Positions 50,084-59,316 are shown, numbered from the stretch's first letter. The stretch: 62,796 nt of DNA from QAMH01 sp900556425 (GCA_902475535.1 CABRZR010000013.1:1-62796); one strand, 5' to 3'. Numbers and translations are program-made. The notes: a model not told the origin generated them from the letters alone.

Positions 50084-51373
50084 ATGAAGGCGCTCGGCAA
50101 CATATCTTTGGCAAAGGACTCGGTCATCGTCGGGTTCGCCCTGTTCGCGATGTTCTTCGGGGCAGGCAATCTCATCTTTCCGCCGACGCTCGGTCAGGAA
50201 AGCGGTGACCTGTGGGCATGGGGCTTCGTCGGCTTTCTGCTTGTCGATGCGGTGCTGTCGTGCCTCGGCGTCTTCGTGATGAACGCGGTGGGTGGCCCAC
50301 GCGACGCCTTCGACAAGGTGCTCGGCAAGGTAGGCGGCACCATCTTGGGCACGGCTGCAATCCTGTGCCTGTGCGTTGTCTTCGCCATGCCCCGCACGGC
50401 GGCGACGACCTTCGAGCTTTCGGTCGCCCCCTATCTCGGCAACGCGGCATCCGCATGGCTCGTCCCGTTTTCCATCGTGTTCTTCGCCATCGTCTATCTC
50501 CTCGCCTGTCGCAAATCGCGCGTCGTCGACATCATCGGCAAGTTCTTCACGCCCACCCTGGTGCTTGGCATCCTCGTGTTGATTGTCGTGGGAATCGTTC
50601 ACCCGATCGGGCCTATCGAGGCTCCCCTCACGAGCACGGTGTTTCAGGAAGGCGTCCGGGCGGGATACCAGACGATGGACGTCCTGGGCGCAGCGGCATT
50701 CTCGATCATCATTCTCGACTCTGCCGTCGTGAAGAGCCATTCCCAGGAGCGCGACAGGCTGTCTCTGCTGGCGCGTGCGAGCATATGCGCGGTGGTCATG
50801 CTCGCCATCGTCTATGGCGGCCTGACGTACCTGGGAGCCACGTCACTCGCACTCGGAAGCAGCATGTCACAGGCCGATTTGCTCGTGGCAGTCGTGAATG
50901 CGCTGCTCGGCGACACGGGTATGGTTCTCCTCAGCGTCGTCGTGCTACTGGCATGCGTGACAACCGCTGTCGCACTCGTGAGCTCGGCCGCGGACTTCTT
51001 CTGCGTGCTCTTCAAGGACAAGGTCTCCTACAACGTCTTGCTCCTCATCGACTGCGTTATCGGCGTCCTCATCTGCGATATCGGACTTGACAACATCATC
51101 CAGCTTGCCGACCCGGTGCTGGGCATCGTCTACCCGCCGTTCATCGCCGTGGTCGTGTTGCTGCTCTTCCACAAGCACATCACCTGCCGCCATGTCTATC
51201 AAGGTGCGGCTATCGGTGCGTTTCTAGCGGGCGTCGCCCTCGAGCTGTACAGCACGGGTGTGCTCACCGTGATACCTCTCGACTGGCTGCCGCTCTATTC
51301 GATGGGACTCGGATGGATTGCGTTTGCCATCGTAGGGGGAGCCATCGGATGGGCAATGGGCAAACGCGCGTGA
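50084..51373 (+). CDS. brnQ: Branched-chain amino acid:cation symporter BrnQ
   Basis: 429 residues, twelve membrane helices. The family start is present (FALFAMFFGAGNLIFPPTLG at about residue 18-37), and ALVSSAADFFC-type helices occur later. It imports leucine, isoleucine and valine with Na+ or H+. ATG 50084 is chosen because it begins the conserved N-terminus; the transcript appears leaderless. It follows the GIY-YIG/AlkD gene by 44 bases, with its own promoter. Confidence 0.93.
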   Translation: MKALGNISLAKDSVIVGFALFAMFFGAGNLIFPPTLGQESGDLWAWGFVGFLLVDAVLSCLGVFVMNAVGGPRDAFDKVLGKVGGTILGTAAILCLCVVFAMPRTAATTFELSVAPYLGNAASAWLVPFSIVFFAIVYLLACRKSRVVDIIGKFFTPTLVLGILVLIVVGIVHPIGPIEAPLTSTVFQEGVRAGYQTMDVLGAAAFSIIILDSAVVKSHSQERDRLSLLARASICAVVMLAIVYGGLTYLGATSLALGSSMSQADLLVAVVNALLGDTGMVLLSVVVLLACVTTAVALVSSAADFFCVLFKDKVSYNVLLLIDCVIGVLICDIGLDNIIQLADPVLGIVYPPFIAVVVLLLFHKHITCRHVYQGAAIGAFLAGVALELYSTGVLTVIPLDWLPLYSMGLGWIAFAIVGGAIGWAMGKRA

Positions 51374-51414
51374 CCCGACCCATGGCTATTTGCGGCATGC
51401 AGGCACCGTAAGAC

Positions 51415-52188
51415 CTACAGCCAGGAGACGCCCGTCGCGTAATCGATGGTCACACCCGGCTGCTCGTTGTAGCAGTAGACGTTGAGGCATATGCCGTCTC
51501 CCTCGTCCTCGAGCGACCACGCTTCGAGTTGGACGCCGCGAGCCACGAGCTCGTCTCCCTGGAAGATGGGCGTTGCCCGGAAGAGCACATGGTAGCCGGT
51601 CAAGTCGATGAAGTTGCGCACGGCATCCTCGAAGGGACGCATGCTCGACTGGTTCATGTACTGCGTGCCCGTGATGAGATTGTTGGGGTTGGCCTCCTCG
51701 GCCGTGAGCTCGCGCGCGATCAGATGACTGCGGTTGTATAGGGCCTCGCCGGGGATGAAGTCGTAACGTGCCTGCTCCCAGCCACTCGGATGGATCTTGC
51801 TGATGTTCTGGCGCTTGCTGCCTGGCTCCGGAATGGTCTCGACGCCGACGAGCGCCATGGCTGCCCCACATCTGCCGAGACTATCGAGCGGCGCATATGA
51901 CTCATAGCCGTACGGAAGAGCCTTGTCGGCATCGGTGAACGTGGGCTTGCCGCCGTTGAGCTCGACATAGCCCTTGCCGTCGTTGGGAGGAATCGAGTTG
52001 AGGTCAAAGACGGAGCTGGTCGCAGCCTCGCTGGCAGGAGCGTCCGCAGCGCGGTCTTGCGACAAGATGTTCCCGAGAGGCAGGTCCTGCGTGCAACCGG
52101 CCAAGAGCCCGAGCGCAAGGACGAGGGTGAGCGCAAAAAGGTAGCGTGGCCGGGAGGTACGCTGGTATTTCGTGATACGAGTCCTCAT
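51415..52188 (-). CDS. Secreted DNA/RNA non-specific endonuclease (lipoprotein)
   Basis: 257 residues from ATG 52188; a GTG at 52194 is possible. Lipoprotein signal with lipobox Leu-Ala-Gly-Cys near residue 31, a low-complexity linker, then an EndA/NucA-type nuclease domain. The active-site stretch reads YNRSHLIA (catalytic His) where many relatives have DRGH, followed by NLITGTQYMNQ with the metal-binding Asn. Likely a surface-anchored nuclease for nucleotide scavenging or DNA uptake. A TATAGA/TAGAAT box abuts the start, so it may also be leaderless. Confidence 0.82.
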   Translation of the reverse strand: MRTRITKYQRTSRPRYLFALTLVLALGLLAGCTQDLPLGNILSQDRAADAPASEAATSSVFDLNSIPPNDGKGYVELNGGKPTFTDADKALPYGYESYAPLDSLGRCGAAMALVGVETIPEPGSKRQNISKIHPSGWEQARYDFIPGEALYNRSHLIARELTAEEANPNNLITGTQYMNQSSMRPFEDAVRNFIDLTGYHVLFRATPIFQGDELVARGVQLEAWSLEDEGDGICLNVYCYNEQPGVTIDYATGVSWL

Positions 52189-52254
52189 GGGCACATTCTA
52201 TATCACCGTCTCTCGCCACTTCTCATTCGCAGGTCAGACGGTCATAATTACCAC

Positions 52255-53556
52255 GTGCGAAACCACGTAAGCCGAGCATGGGAAAGCCAACAAGCCGTGA
52301 GAAGAGCCTTGTTCATCGTGATGACGATTGCCTTTGGCGCCTTTGCCGGTGCCTTCGTCTGGGCGTTCTTCTTCCTCATGAACGCAGGCATCCATCTGCT
52401 CTGGGACGTCGTTCCCGCCTCGCTTGCGGCAGCTGGATTGCCGGCTGTTCTCTACCCCATCGTCTTTTGCACGCTCGGTGGCCTGTGCATCGGATTGTTC
52501 GCGAAGAGGTTCGGACCCTATCCCGATGACATGAATACCGTGATGTCCCAGGTCAAGAGCAAGGGGCGATACGAGTACAAGCATCTGGGCGCATCGTTTT
52601 TCGGTGCGCTTTTCCCGCTGCTGTTTGGCGGTTCGATAGGTCCCGAGGCGGGTTTGACCGGCGTTATCGCCGGGCTTTGCACCTGGGTGGGCGATCGCCT
52701 GCGCTTCATGGGTGCCGAGATGCGCGAGCTCGCCGAAGCAGGCTGTGCCGCCGCGATATCGGCGATCTTCTCCACGCCGCTCTTCGGCCTTGCCGTGCCC
52801 GTTTTCGGATCAGCCGATGAGTCCAACGGAAGCCGCCCGGTAAGCGAGATCAAACTCGACGTATCCAAACCGGTCAAGATCGTCGTCTACGTGCTGGCAG
52901 CCGCAGGGGCAATGGGGATGATGGCGCTGCTCGGGTCCATCTTCGGGCGCAGCGGCGGTCTCCCCCACTTCAGCGATATCGCGCTCGGCCCGCTCGAGCT
53001 GCTCTGGGCGCTGCCTCTCGTCGCCATCGGCGCGGTGGCGGGCTGGCTCTACTTCCCGTTCGGGGCACTCGCGCGCAAGCTCTCCGCGCTCATGGGAAAC
53101 CACGTAATCGTGAAGCCCGCACTTGCCGGTCTCGTTCTCGGAGCGCTCGGTGTCGCGCTGCCTTTCGTGCTGTTTGCGGGCGAAGCCCAGACCGAGGAGC
53201 TGTCCCTTGCCTGGACGACGATAGGCGCGGGACTTCTCATCGCAACCGGCTTCGTCAAGGTGTTCGCAACGCAGCTTTGCCTGAACATGGGCTGGCGTGG
53301 CGGCCATTTCTTCCCCATCATCTTCGCGGGCATCGCAATCGGGTACGGTATGGCAGCCCTCACGGGCATCGACCCGGTATTCGCACTCTGTGCCGTGACC
53401 GGGGCGCTCGTCGGCGCCGTCATGCGCCAGCCCATCATGACGATGGTGCTGCTGTTCCTGGTCTTTCCCATCGCCGGCGCGCCCGTGCTGCTCGTCGCGG
53501 CGGCCGTCGGGTCGATCGTCCCCGTGCCGAGCGTCTGGATGGCGGCACGGGAATAG
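52255..53556 (+). CDS. ClC-type chloride channel/transporter
   Basis: 433 residues from GTG 52255; a GTG at 52297 would shorten it by 14. About ten membrane helices with the ClC selectivity motif GGSIGPEAGLTG near residue 128 (gating glutamate) and the later GGHFFPIIFAGIAIGYGM region. The C-terminus is short and has no CBS domains. CATAAT lies 6 bases before the GTG, suggesting a leaderless mRNA. It is divergent from the nuclease gene, with only 66 bases shared for both promoters. Confidence 0.88.
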   Translation: MRNHVSRAWESQQAVRRALFIVMTIAFGAFAGAFVWAFFFLMNAGIHLLWDVVPASLAAAGLPAVLYPIVFCTLGGLCIGLFAKRFGPYPDDMNTVMSQVKSKGRYEYKHLGASFFGALFPLLFGGSIGPEAGLTGVIAGLCTWVGDRLRFMGAEMRELAEAGCAAAISAIFSTPLFGLAVPVFGSADESNGSRPVSEIKLDVSKPVKIVVYVLAAAGAMGMMALLGSIFGRSGGLPHFSDIALGPLELLWALPLVAIGAVAGWLYFPFGALARKLSALMGNHVIVKPALAGLVLGALGVALPFVLFAGEAQTEELSLAWTTIGAGLLIATGFVKVFATQLCLNMGWRGGHFFPIIFAGIAIGYGMAALTGIDPVFALCAVTGALVGAVMRQPIMTMVLLFLVFPIAGAPVLLVAAAVGSIVPVPSVWMAARE

Positions 53557-53564
53557 GCCCGCAC

Positions 53565-53711
53565 GCAAAAGTCGCGCACATCTAGGGTTTCCCCGGCTCT
53601 AAATGCGCAAAAACAAGGAGAGTCTAGGGTTTCTGACCCCTGCGTGCGCAAAAACGAAAGGAGTCTAGGAACACCAGGAGACGAATCCTAGACTCTCGCA
53701 AAAAATGCGCA
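53565..53711. repeat. Intergenic cluster C: four TGCGCA...TCTAGG units
   Basis: Units at 53565-53591, 53604-53633 and 53645-53670 read TGCGCAAAAAC-N-GGAGTCTAGG in the plus direction (first one degenerate); 53686-53711 is inverted. Units 3 and 4 pair through GAGTCTAGGA/TCCTAGACTC. The inverted unit (TGCGCATTTTTTGCGAGAG then TCTAGGA) has the same frame as cluster B. It lies between convergent genes and probably ends both transcripts. Confidence 0.7.
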
Positions 53712-53741
53712 GCGAAGTACGAAGAACTGGCAGCAAGCGCC

Positions 53742-54434
53742 CTACACCTCGCGAACCTGATAAAGACGCGCGGCGATGAACGCGCTTGCGACGTACAGGA
53801 TAGCCGCGACGACGCAGGCGGCCGCCGTGATAAGGCCCGTGTTCTCGTTCAGGAACGTGCGTATGGCCGTCAAATCGATTGCACCGGACATATTGCCGAT
53901 CGCCACACTCGCAAGCACCACCGTGACGACGACGAGGAGCGGCAAGAGGCGCGTTGCCTTGTTCATGCCAAAGCGCATCAGAAGCGGCAAGGTGAGCGAG
54001 GCGAGCACGATGATGAAGATGAAGCCGGCAAAGCCGCAATCAAGAATGGCGATGAAGGCGTCAGGATTCACGAGCTCCATGCTCATGCCGAGGCCGCCAC
54101 ACGCCTGGACGATTGCAAGAAAGACGAACGAGACGATCCAGGCCGCAAGCAGCGAGATGACCGCGATGATGAGCATGCTGATATAGCGCCCGTAGGCGAC
54201 CTGCCGCTTGGTGATAGGCAGCGTCAGACGGAAGCGCTCCCACCCGTTCATCTCGTCGTACGCGAAAATCGAGAAGAGATACATCATGGGCGTCATCGTT
54301 GCCATGGCAGCCGTGCCAACGATGGTCTCGTTTGTGCCCCATGCGAGAAATCCGCAGATAACGACAGACACGAGCAATAGCTGCACCGCAACGTTTTTGG
54401 AAGTGATGAGGTCGGAGAAGATCATGGCTTTCAT
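53742..54434 (-). CDS. ABC-2-type permease
   Basis: 230 residues with six membrane helices, a short cytoplasmic N-terminus (MKAMIFSDLITSKN), and ERFRLTLPITKRQVAYGRYIS between helices 2 and 3, as in ABC2_membrane_5-type permeases. The ATG overlaps the ATPase stop by 4 bases. Together with the ATPase and the YtrA-like regulator it forms a three-gene exporter operon that may respond to cell-wall stress. Confidence 0.85.
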   Translation of the reverse strand: MKAMIFSDLITSKNVAVQLLLVSVVICGFLAWGTNETIVGTAAMATMTPMMYLFSIFAYDEMNGWERFRLTLPITKRQVAYGRYISMLIIAVISLLAAWIVSFVFLAIVQACGGLGMSMELVNPDAFIAILDCGFAGFIFIIVLASLTLPLLMRFGMNKATRLLPLLVVVTVVLASVAIGNMSGAIDLTAIRTFLNENTGLITAAACVVAAILYVASAFIAARLYQVREV

Positions 54435-55315
54435 AGCTGCTCTCCTTTCAAGGTGAGCGTCATGTAATCATCGATGCTGGCGCTGTCGAGCGCGATATCG
54501 GGAAACACCTTCGCAAAGGCGAAGCGGTCGGGCACGAGCACGTCGTACGTCATGCCGCTCTTGAGCTTTCGCACGCGCCTATCATCGGCCCATGCGCTCT
54601 TCCTTATCAGCTCGAGGTCACGCTCCCTGCAATGTGCGACACCGGCCACATCGCAGATTTCGTCCTTGGGAACGTCGAAGACGAGCTTGCCATCGTCGAT
54701 GCATACGATTTCGTCGGCGATCTTCTCGAGATCGCTCGTGATGTGCGTCGAGAGCAGGATGGCATGACCCTCCACGGCCATGAATTCGCGTAGGATGTCG
54801 AGCACCTCGTCGCGGGCCATCGGGTCGAGACCGGCGGTAGCCTCGTCGAGAATGAGTAGCTCTGGATCGTGCGAGAGCGCGAATGCCAGCATGAGCTTCA
54901 TGCCCATGCCACGTGACAGTTCCTTCACGTTTTTCTTGGGAGCGAGCTCGAAGCGCTCGCAGAACGCGGCGAATCGACGCGCGTCCCAGTTGCGGTAGGC
55001 AAAGCGGCCAAGCGTCGCCACGTCCTTTACCTTCGAGGTGTCGGGAAACGCGCAGGTATCCAAGACGACGCCGATGCGCTGCTTGAGCTCCCCTTCTGGC
55101 GCGGAGCCGCTCCCGACCGGGCGGCCAAGCACCCGCACGTCGCCCTCGTCGGGCCGTAGGATGCCGAGCAGCATCTTGATCGTGGTGGTCTTTCCAGCTC
55201 CGTTCGAGCCAATGAGGCCCACGACGGTACCGGCCTCGACGCGTATGTCTATGCCTTTAAGGTGGAAGTCGTCGTAGCGCTTCCCCAGGCCATTTGCCTG
55301 TATCAATGCATCCAT
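54431..55315 (-). CDS. ABC transporter ATPase
   Basis: 294 residues. Walker A GSNGAGKTT (about residue 37), signature LSRGM (about 142), Walker B LLILDEATAGLDP and the switch His. The C-terminal 80 residues are a regulatory extension seen in YtrB-like ATPases. CAAGGAGA precedes the ATG. It partners the 53742 permease and is preceded by the GntR-type regulator, 18 bases upstream. Confidence 0.92.
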   Translation of the reverse strand: MDALIQANGLGKRYDDFHLKGIDIRVEAGTVVGLIGSNGAGKTTTIKMLLGILRPDEGDVRVLGRPVGSGSAPEGELKQRIGVVLDTCAFPDTSKVKDVATLGRFAYRNWDARRFAAFCERFELAPKKNVKELSRGMGMKLMLAFALSHDPELLILDEATAGLDPMARDEVLDILREFMAVEGHAILLSTHITSDLEKIADEIVCIDDGKLVFDVPKDEICDVAGVAHCRERDLELIRKSAWADDRRVRKLKSGMTYDVLVPDRFAFAKVFPDIALDSASIDDYMTLTLKGEQL

Positions 55316-55333
55316 TCGTGTCTCCTTGCCGGG

Positions 55334-55705
55334 CTAGTCCTCAAGGAGCAGATCGAGCATCTCGTGCAAATCGCCAGACGTGAGCCCGAGCGGACGCGCA
55401 TCCGCTATCGCACGCTCGAGCGACTCTTCCACGTGCCGCACGCGCTCCTCGCGCAGCAAGTCCTGGTTACCGGCAGCGATGAACGTGCCCTTACCCTGAA
55501 CCGTGACCACAAAACCGAGCTCTTCAAGATCGGCATAAGCCCGCTTGGTCGTGATCACGCTGACGCGCAAGTCGTTGGCCAGAGAGCGTATGCTCGGAAG
55601 AAGCTCCCCCGGCGTAAGCTCTCCGGACAGAATCGCGTCCTTGATCTGCGCCTCTATCTGCTCGTAGATCGGAACCGAGCCCGAATTTGAAATGACTATT
55701 TCCAA
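55334..55705 (-). CDS. GntR-family regulator, YtrA type
   Basis: 123 residues from TTG 55705 (AAGAGG five bases upstream). Winged helix (residues 10-75: ELLPSIRSLANDLRVSVITTKRAYADLE) with only a short helical C-terminus, the YtrA layout. Such repressors control their own ABC operon and respond to envelope stress or antibiotics. It is first in the operon with the ATPase and permease. Confidence 0.88.
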   Translation of the reverse strand: MEIVISNSGSVPIYEQIEAQIKDAILSGELTPGELLPSIRSLANDLRVSVITTKRAYADLEELGFVVTVQGKGTFIAAGNQDLLREERVRHVEESLERAIADARPLGLTSGDLHEMLDLLLED

Positions 55706-55797
55706 TGGTCCTCTTTTCCGGTAGCCCTGCAGCAGCTACCGTGTCGCCTCGCGAAGGCGTCCCCTCACGAAACGGTGTGCATATGCAATATAAACAG

Positions 55798-55825
55798 TAT
55801 ATACACACCTATACACAGCCGTCAA
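55798..55825 (-). promoter_or_regulatory. Promoter of the GntR/ABC operon
   Basis: Minus strand: TTGACG (55825-55820), 16 bases, TATATA (55803-55798). The spacer carries two TGTATA repeats about 10 bases apart, continuing into an AT-rich stretch with TGCATATGCA (55788-55779), plausible operator elements for the YtrA-like repressor. Confidence 0.65.
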
Positions 55826-55847
55826 GGGAGATAGGATAGAGAGAACA

Positions 55848-56687
55848 TCAGACGGACGGAACGTGCAGCGACTCCACGAACTCCTCGATGAGTCCGTTGA
55901 CCTCATCGGGAGCGTCGGTGTTGGCGTTGTGCCCGGCACCCGCAATCCACTTGAGCGGCAACCCCGTGCGCTTCGTCCATGCACGGTTATAGCGCATGGC
56001 CGAGCCCGCCTTGTCCTTCTCGCCGCATATCAACAGGGCCGGGCAATCGATCGCGTACGGACGACCCGCCTCGATCGCCTCGGCCAGCGCGCGAAAGCCG
56101 TGCACCGTCAGATCGACGTATTCTGGCTTCTCGTAATCGTCCATCATCGTGCGCATGAGCTGCATGCCATAACCAGACGTGGCAACCTGCGCGCCAAAGC
56201 GCTTGAGCGCATTCCACGGAATGGAGGCATACATCGCGTGCGTGTGCTTGAGCAAGAAGAGCTCGGCGGCCGTGATGTATTCGCGCCGAAGCGGCGCGGA
56301 GTCAATGGAGACGAATCCCGCCGCCTTGCCGGGAAACAGATCCATGTACGCTTGCGCGACATAACCGCCAAGCGACTGTCCGATGAGGACAGGGCGCTCG
56401 ACTCCCTCCTGCTCGAGCAGGCCGTCAAGCATGCGCGCAAGGTCATCGAGGCTCCAGGTAAGCGGAAAGGGTCGCGACAGCCCGTGCGAGGGGCCATCCC
56501 AGACAAGACAGCGCATGCCCGGTTTGCCCGCAAAGTACTCCATCTGCCTATCGAACAGGCGATGGTCAGCCGTCAGCCCCGGCAAGAAGACAAGGGTCCG
56601 CCCCGTAGGATCAGAGCCCCCGCTCGTCCAGTAGTGGATGACGCCGTCTTCGGTCCGGTAAGTCTTATGCTCCGGGACATTGAGCAT
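55848..56687 (-). CDS. Alpha/beta hydrolase
   Basis: 279 residues from ATG 56687 (GGAG upstream). Canonical fold with oxyanion region LPGLTADHRLF, nucleophile GQSLGG (Ser near residue 103), acid in LLICGEKDKAG and His in GAGHNANTD (near 252). No signal peptide, so cytoplasmic. It follows the XRE/zinc-ribbon gene by 35 bases on the same strand and may be regulated with it. Substrate unknown. Confidence 0.85.
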   Translation of the reverse strand: MLNVPEHKTYRTEDGVIHYWTSGGSDPTGRTLVFLPGLTADHRLFDRQMEYFAGKPGMRCLVWDGPSHGLSRPFPLTWSLDDLARMLDGLLEQEGVERPVLIGQSLGGYVAQAYMDLFPGKAAGFVSIDSAPLRREYITAAELFLLKHTHAMYASIPWNALKRFGAQVATSGYGMQLMRTMMDDYEKPEYVDLTVHGFRALAEAIEAGRPYAIDCPALLICGEKDKAGSAMRYNRAWTKRTGLPLKWIAGAGHNANTDAPDEVNGLIEEFVESLHVPSV

Positions 56688-56721
56688 ACCTGTCTCCGTA
56701 TTCCAACTTGATGGCCTCGTT

Positions 56722-57180
56722 TTACTCGATCTCACGCCAGCGCTTCAGATGCGGAAGTAACGTGGCCATGAGCGAGACGGCCTCCTCGCGCGAGCAGCCG
56801 ATCGCCTCGGCCTCCATGTCCGCCGTCGCCTCGATGAACTCGTCCATGGTAACCCCTTTGGCAGTGAAATCGCCGTCGCTGAAGCACCATTTGCAATAGT
56901 CCGCGTTCTCGGAACCATCCGCGTTCGTTCCATGCAGCTCCGCATCTGGAATGGGCATGCTGCAGCTCTGACAATAGTAATCCATGGGCATCTCGAAAAA
57001 GCGCTCGAGCGGTACGTTGAACGTGGCGCAGATGAGCTTCACCATGTCAATACCCGGCTGCGTCTCACCAGTCTCCCAACGCGAGACCGCCTGCCTCGTT
57101 ACGTAAAGCTTGCGCGCCATCTCTTCCTGCGTAAGCCCCATCTCTTTGCGGAGCTTCTTGATAGTATCATTCATTGCCAT
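56722..57180 (-). CDS. XRE-type regulator with C-terminal zinc-ribbon domain
   Basis: 152 residues. Helix-turn-helix at residues 5-60 (LTQEEMARKLYVTRQAVSRWE). The second half carries CQSC (about residue 70) and CKWC (about 95), the cysteine pairs of the putative zinc-ribbon domain found in some small proteins of Gram-positive anaerobes, followed by a helical tail. GGAGG lies seven bases before the ATG. The combination suggests metal- or redox-dependent regulation, probably of the hydrolase gene that follows. Confidence 0.85.
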   Translation of the reverse strand: MAMNDTIKKLRKEMGLTQEEMARKLYVTRQAVSRWETGETQPGIDMVKLICATFNVPLERFFEMPMDYYCQSCSMPIPDAELHGTNADGSENADYCKWCFSDGDFTAKGVTMDEFIEATADMEAEAIGCSREEAVSLMATLLPHLKRWREIE

Positions 57181-57370
57181 GACATTGCCTCCCGATTGAT
57201 TCTCGACTTGCCATGATTGTCCGCCACGGCAGCGCGCAGCTCAAGCAACCATCTGTTGCGCTCATGCACAAAGGGATCTCTCGCAGGCAGCACCGAAAAA
57301 TCCATTCGGCGAGAATGGCTTGTCGTATACAATTGGCCGAAGTCACGCTTTCTCGCAATGGGGGCTATCG

Positions 57371-58261
57371 ATGGGCAGCAAAGCCTCAGCCAATCTCATA
57401 GGGTATTCGACCGCCATCATCCAGGCGATTCTTTACTCGACCATGGGCATCTTCGGCAAGCTGCTGTATGCCACGGGCCTCGATTCCAGCCAGGCGATGA
57501 TACTGCGCATGGGATTCACCGTAGTTTATCTCGGTGCCCTGCTGCTGATATGGCGCAAGCACCGGCTGTTCAGCCGTCATAAGGAGACATACATCCAGTC
57601 GGCATTCTTCTTCCTTTCGGCATGGATTTACCTCCTTGCGGTGCAGCATATGAACGCCGGTCTCGTGACGTGCATCTTCTACACGTTTCCCGCCGTGGTC
57701 GCCCTGCTCAACACGATAATCTTCAAGGAAAAGATGACCTGGCGCGTGGTGATGGCACTGGCGCTTTCCATCATCGGCATCATCCTCATATCCGGAATAC
57801 TCGAACCGCATGCCGTGTTCATGGAGCCCCTTGGGGTGCTTTTCTCGGTCCTCGCCTGTCTTTCGTTCGCGGGCTATTCCGTGATAATCCACGTCACGAG
57901 CTCCGAGGAGAGCTCGTTTACCTCGACGTTCACGATGTCGACGGTCTGCCTGGTGGCATCGCTCGTTCTGTTTGCCCCAGGGGTTCCCGGCGCCTTCATG
58001 GGATTTGACCTGTATCGCTTTGGCATCGCGTCCGGCTTTGCCATCATCGCCACGATCCTGCCGATTGTCCTCTACATCGTCGCGATCAAGTACATCGGCT
58101 CCACCAAGGCGGCGATACTCAGTCTGGTCGAGACCCCCGCATCGCTCTTCCTGGCATGGCTCATCCTAGGCGAGACGCTATCCGTCATCCAGCTCGTCGG
58201 CGCAGTCGTCATCGTCGCATCCGTCCTCGTCATTACCCTGAAGGGCAAAGATGCGGCATAG
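57371..58261 (+). CDS. EamA-family (DMT) exporter
   Basis: 296 residues from ATG 57371, ten membrane helices in two EamA repeats. Motifs include ILYSTMGIFGKLLY at the start and a second-repeat segment ILSLVETPASLFLAWLILGE. A TATACAAT box 40 bases upstream may be the -10. Convergent with a TetR gene (7 bases between stops). Substrate unknown; the TetR beyond it is not obviously its regulator because it faces away. Confidence 0.87.
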   Translation: MGSKASANLIGYSTAIIQAILYSTMGIFGKLLYATGLDSSQAMILRMGFTVVYLGALLLIWRKHRLFSRHKETYIQSAFFFLSAWIYLLAVQHMNAGLVTCIFYTFPAVVALLNTIIFKEKMTWRVVMALALSIIGIILISGILEPHAVFMEPLGVLFSVLACLSFAGYSVIIHVTSSEESSFTSTFTMSTVCLVASLVLFAPGVPGAFMGFDLYRFGIASGFAIIATILPIVLYIVAIKYIGSTKAAILSLVETPASLFLAWLILGETLSVIQLVGAVVIVASVLVITLKGKDAA

Positions 58262-58268
58262 GGCGGGG

Positions 58269-58976
58269 CTATGCCTCGGGTGCGTTTGGGGCGGCCTCGC
58301 GCTTGCCCCCGGCTTCTTCGATCACGCCCATGTCAAGGCGGAGTGTCTGCTCCACGATCTTCATGAGCTCCTCGTCCGAGACGCTGGGCTTGATCTTGGC
58401 TAGCCCCACCAGGCCGTAAATCGTGACGCAGAGCATTTCGTATACGAGGTCGATCTCGATCTGATGATGGGCCGCATACTCCGTGACGATGTGGTCGCTG
58501 AAGCAGTCCACGGTCTCCTGCGCCGCCCGCACGCCGAACGCATCGCGCACTCCCAACTCCTCGAGCACGTGAATCATCGGGCGCGGCTTGCCCTTGGCAT
58601 CGTAGAGCACATAGCGGAAGGTGCGTATGCACTTCTTGAGCGACCCGGCGGTGTCGCCGAAGGTACGCTCCTCGTTCCACGTGATGACGCTTTCCACGAG
58701 ATCCTCGACATAGTCATCGAGTAGCGCCTCTATGACGCCGTTCTTGTTTTGGAAGTGATAGTAGACGAGCTCGCGCGTGACGTTGGCTTCCTCGGCGATG
58801 GCGGTGACCGTCGTCGCGTGGACTCCATTGCGCTCTATGAGCTTGCGTGCCGCGCTCACGATCGAGCCCTGCGTCCCAGAAAGACGTCGTGTTTCCATGA
58901 GATTCTTGCGACGAGGCCTGACATGTGAAGCCGCTTTGGCGGGCGTGCGGTTACCATATCGGGGGATATTAGTCAT
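58269..58976 (-). CDS. TetR-family regulator
   Basis: 235 residues from ATG 58976 (AAAGGGG upstream); ATG 58898 is an alternative that removes a basic, unstructured N-terminus of 26 residues. Helix-turn-helix VTAIAEEANVTRELVYYHFQNK (about residues 55-76). The ligand domain is of ordinary length with a charged end. No adjacent target on the same side: upstream lie 340 bases and the divergent AIM24-like gene. Confidence 0.85.
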   Translation of the reverse strand: MTNIPRYGNRTPAKAASHVRPRRKNLMETRRLSGTQGSIVSAARKLIERNGVHATTVTAIAEEANVTRELVYYHFQNKNGVIEALLDDYVEDLVESVITWNEERTFGDTAGSLKKCIRTFRYVLYDAKGKPRPMIHVLEELGVRDAFGVRAAQETVDCFSDHIVTEYAAHHQIEIDLVYEMLCVTIYGLVGLAKIKPSVSDEELMKIVEQTLRLDMGVIEEAGGKREAAPNAPEA

Positions 58977-59316
58977 GAGTACCCCTTTCGGAGTCACCAT
59001 AAAACCATACTCACGTTTCATAATCCAAGGGATTTTGTTAAACACTGGCATGTGCTCGGCTACAACACTCGGTGCGATTTCCTTGACTCATCGCACATCA
59101 GCTGGCCGAATCGAAGGAGCAGGTCACAGTCATTTTAAAGGCATGCTTCAAAGTCATCGACCCCACGTCACCGAACCGTCAGGGAAACGATATCGGCACG
59201 CAGCATCGCACGGGACTCCGCGCACGCCTGGAAGCGTCGGTTTGCGACCGTCGTGCATGGCAAACCGCTTATAATGGCGCCACCGATGGTTCGAATGCCC
59301 AAGTCGAGGAGGACCC
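58977..59316. other. 340-bp gap between TetR and AIM24-like genes
   Basis: No gene is seen. A perfect -10 TATAAT at 59270-59275 faces the AIM24-like gene, 42 bases before its ATG, without a good -35. A short AT-rich stretch near 59000-59040 probably holds the TetR gene's promoter. No clear dyad was found. Confidence 0.4.
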
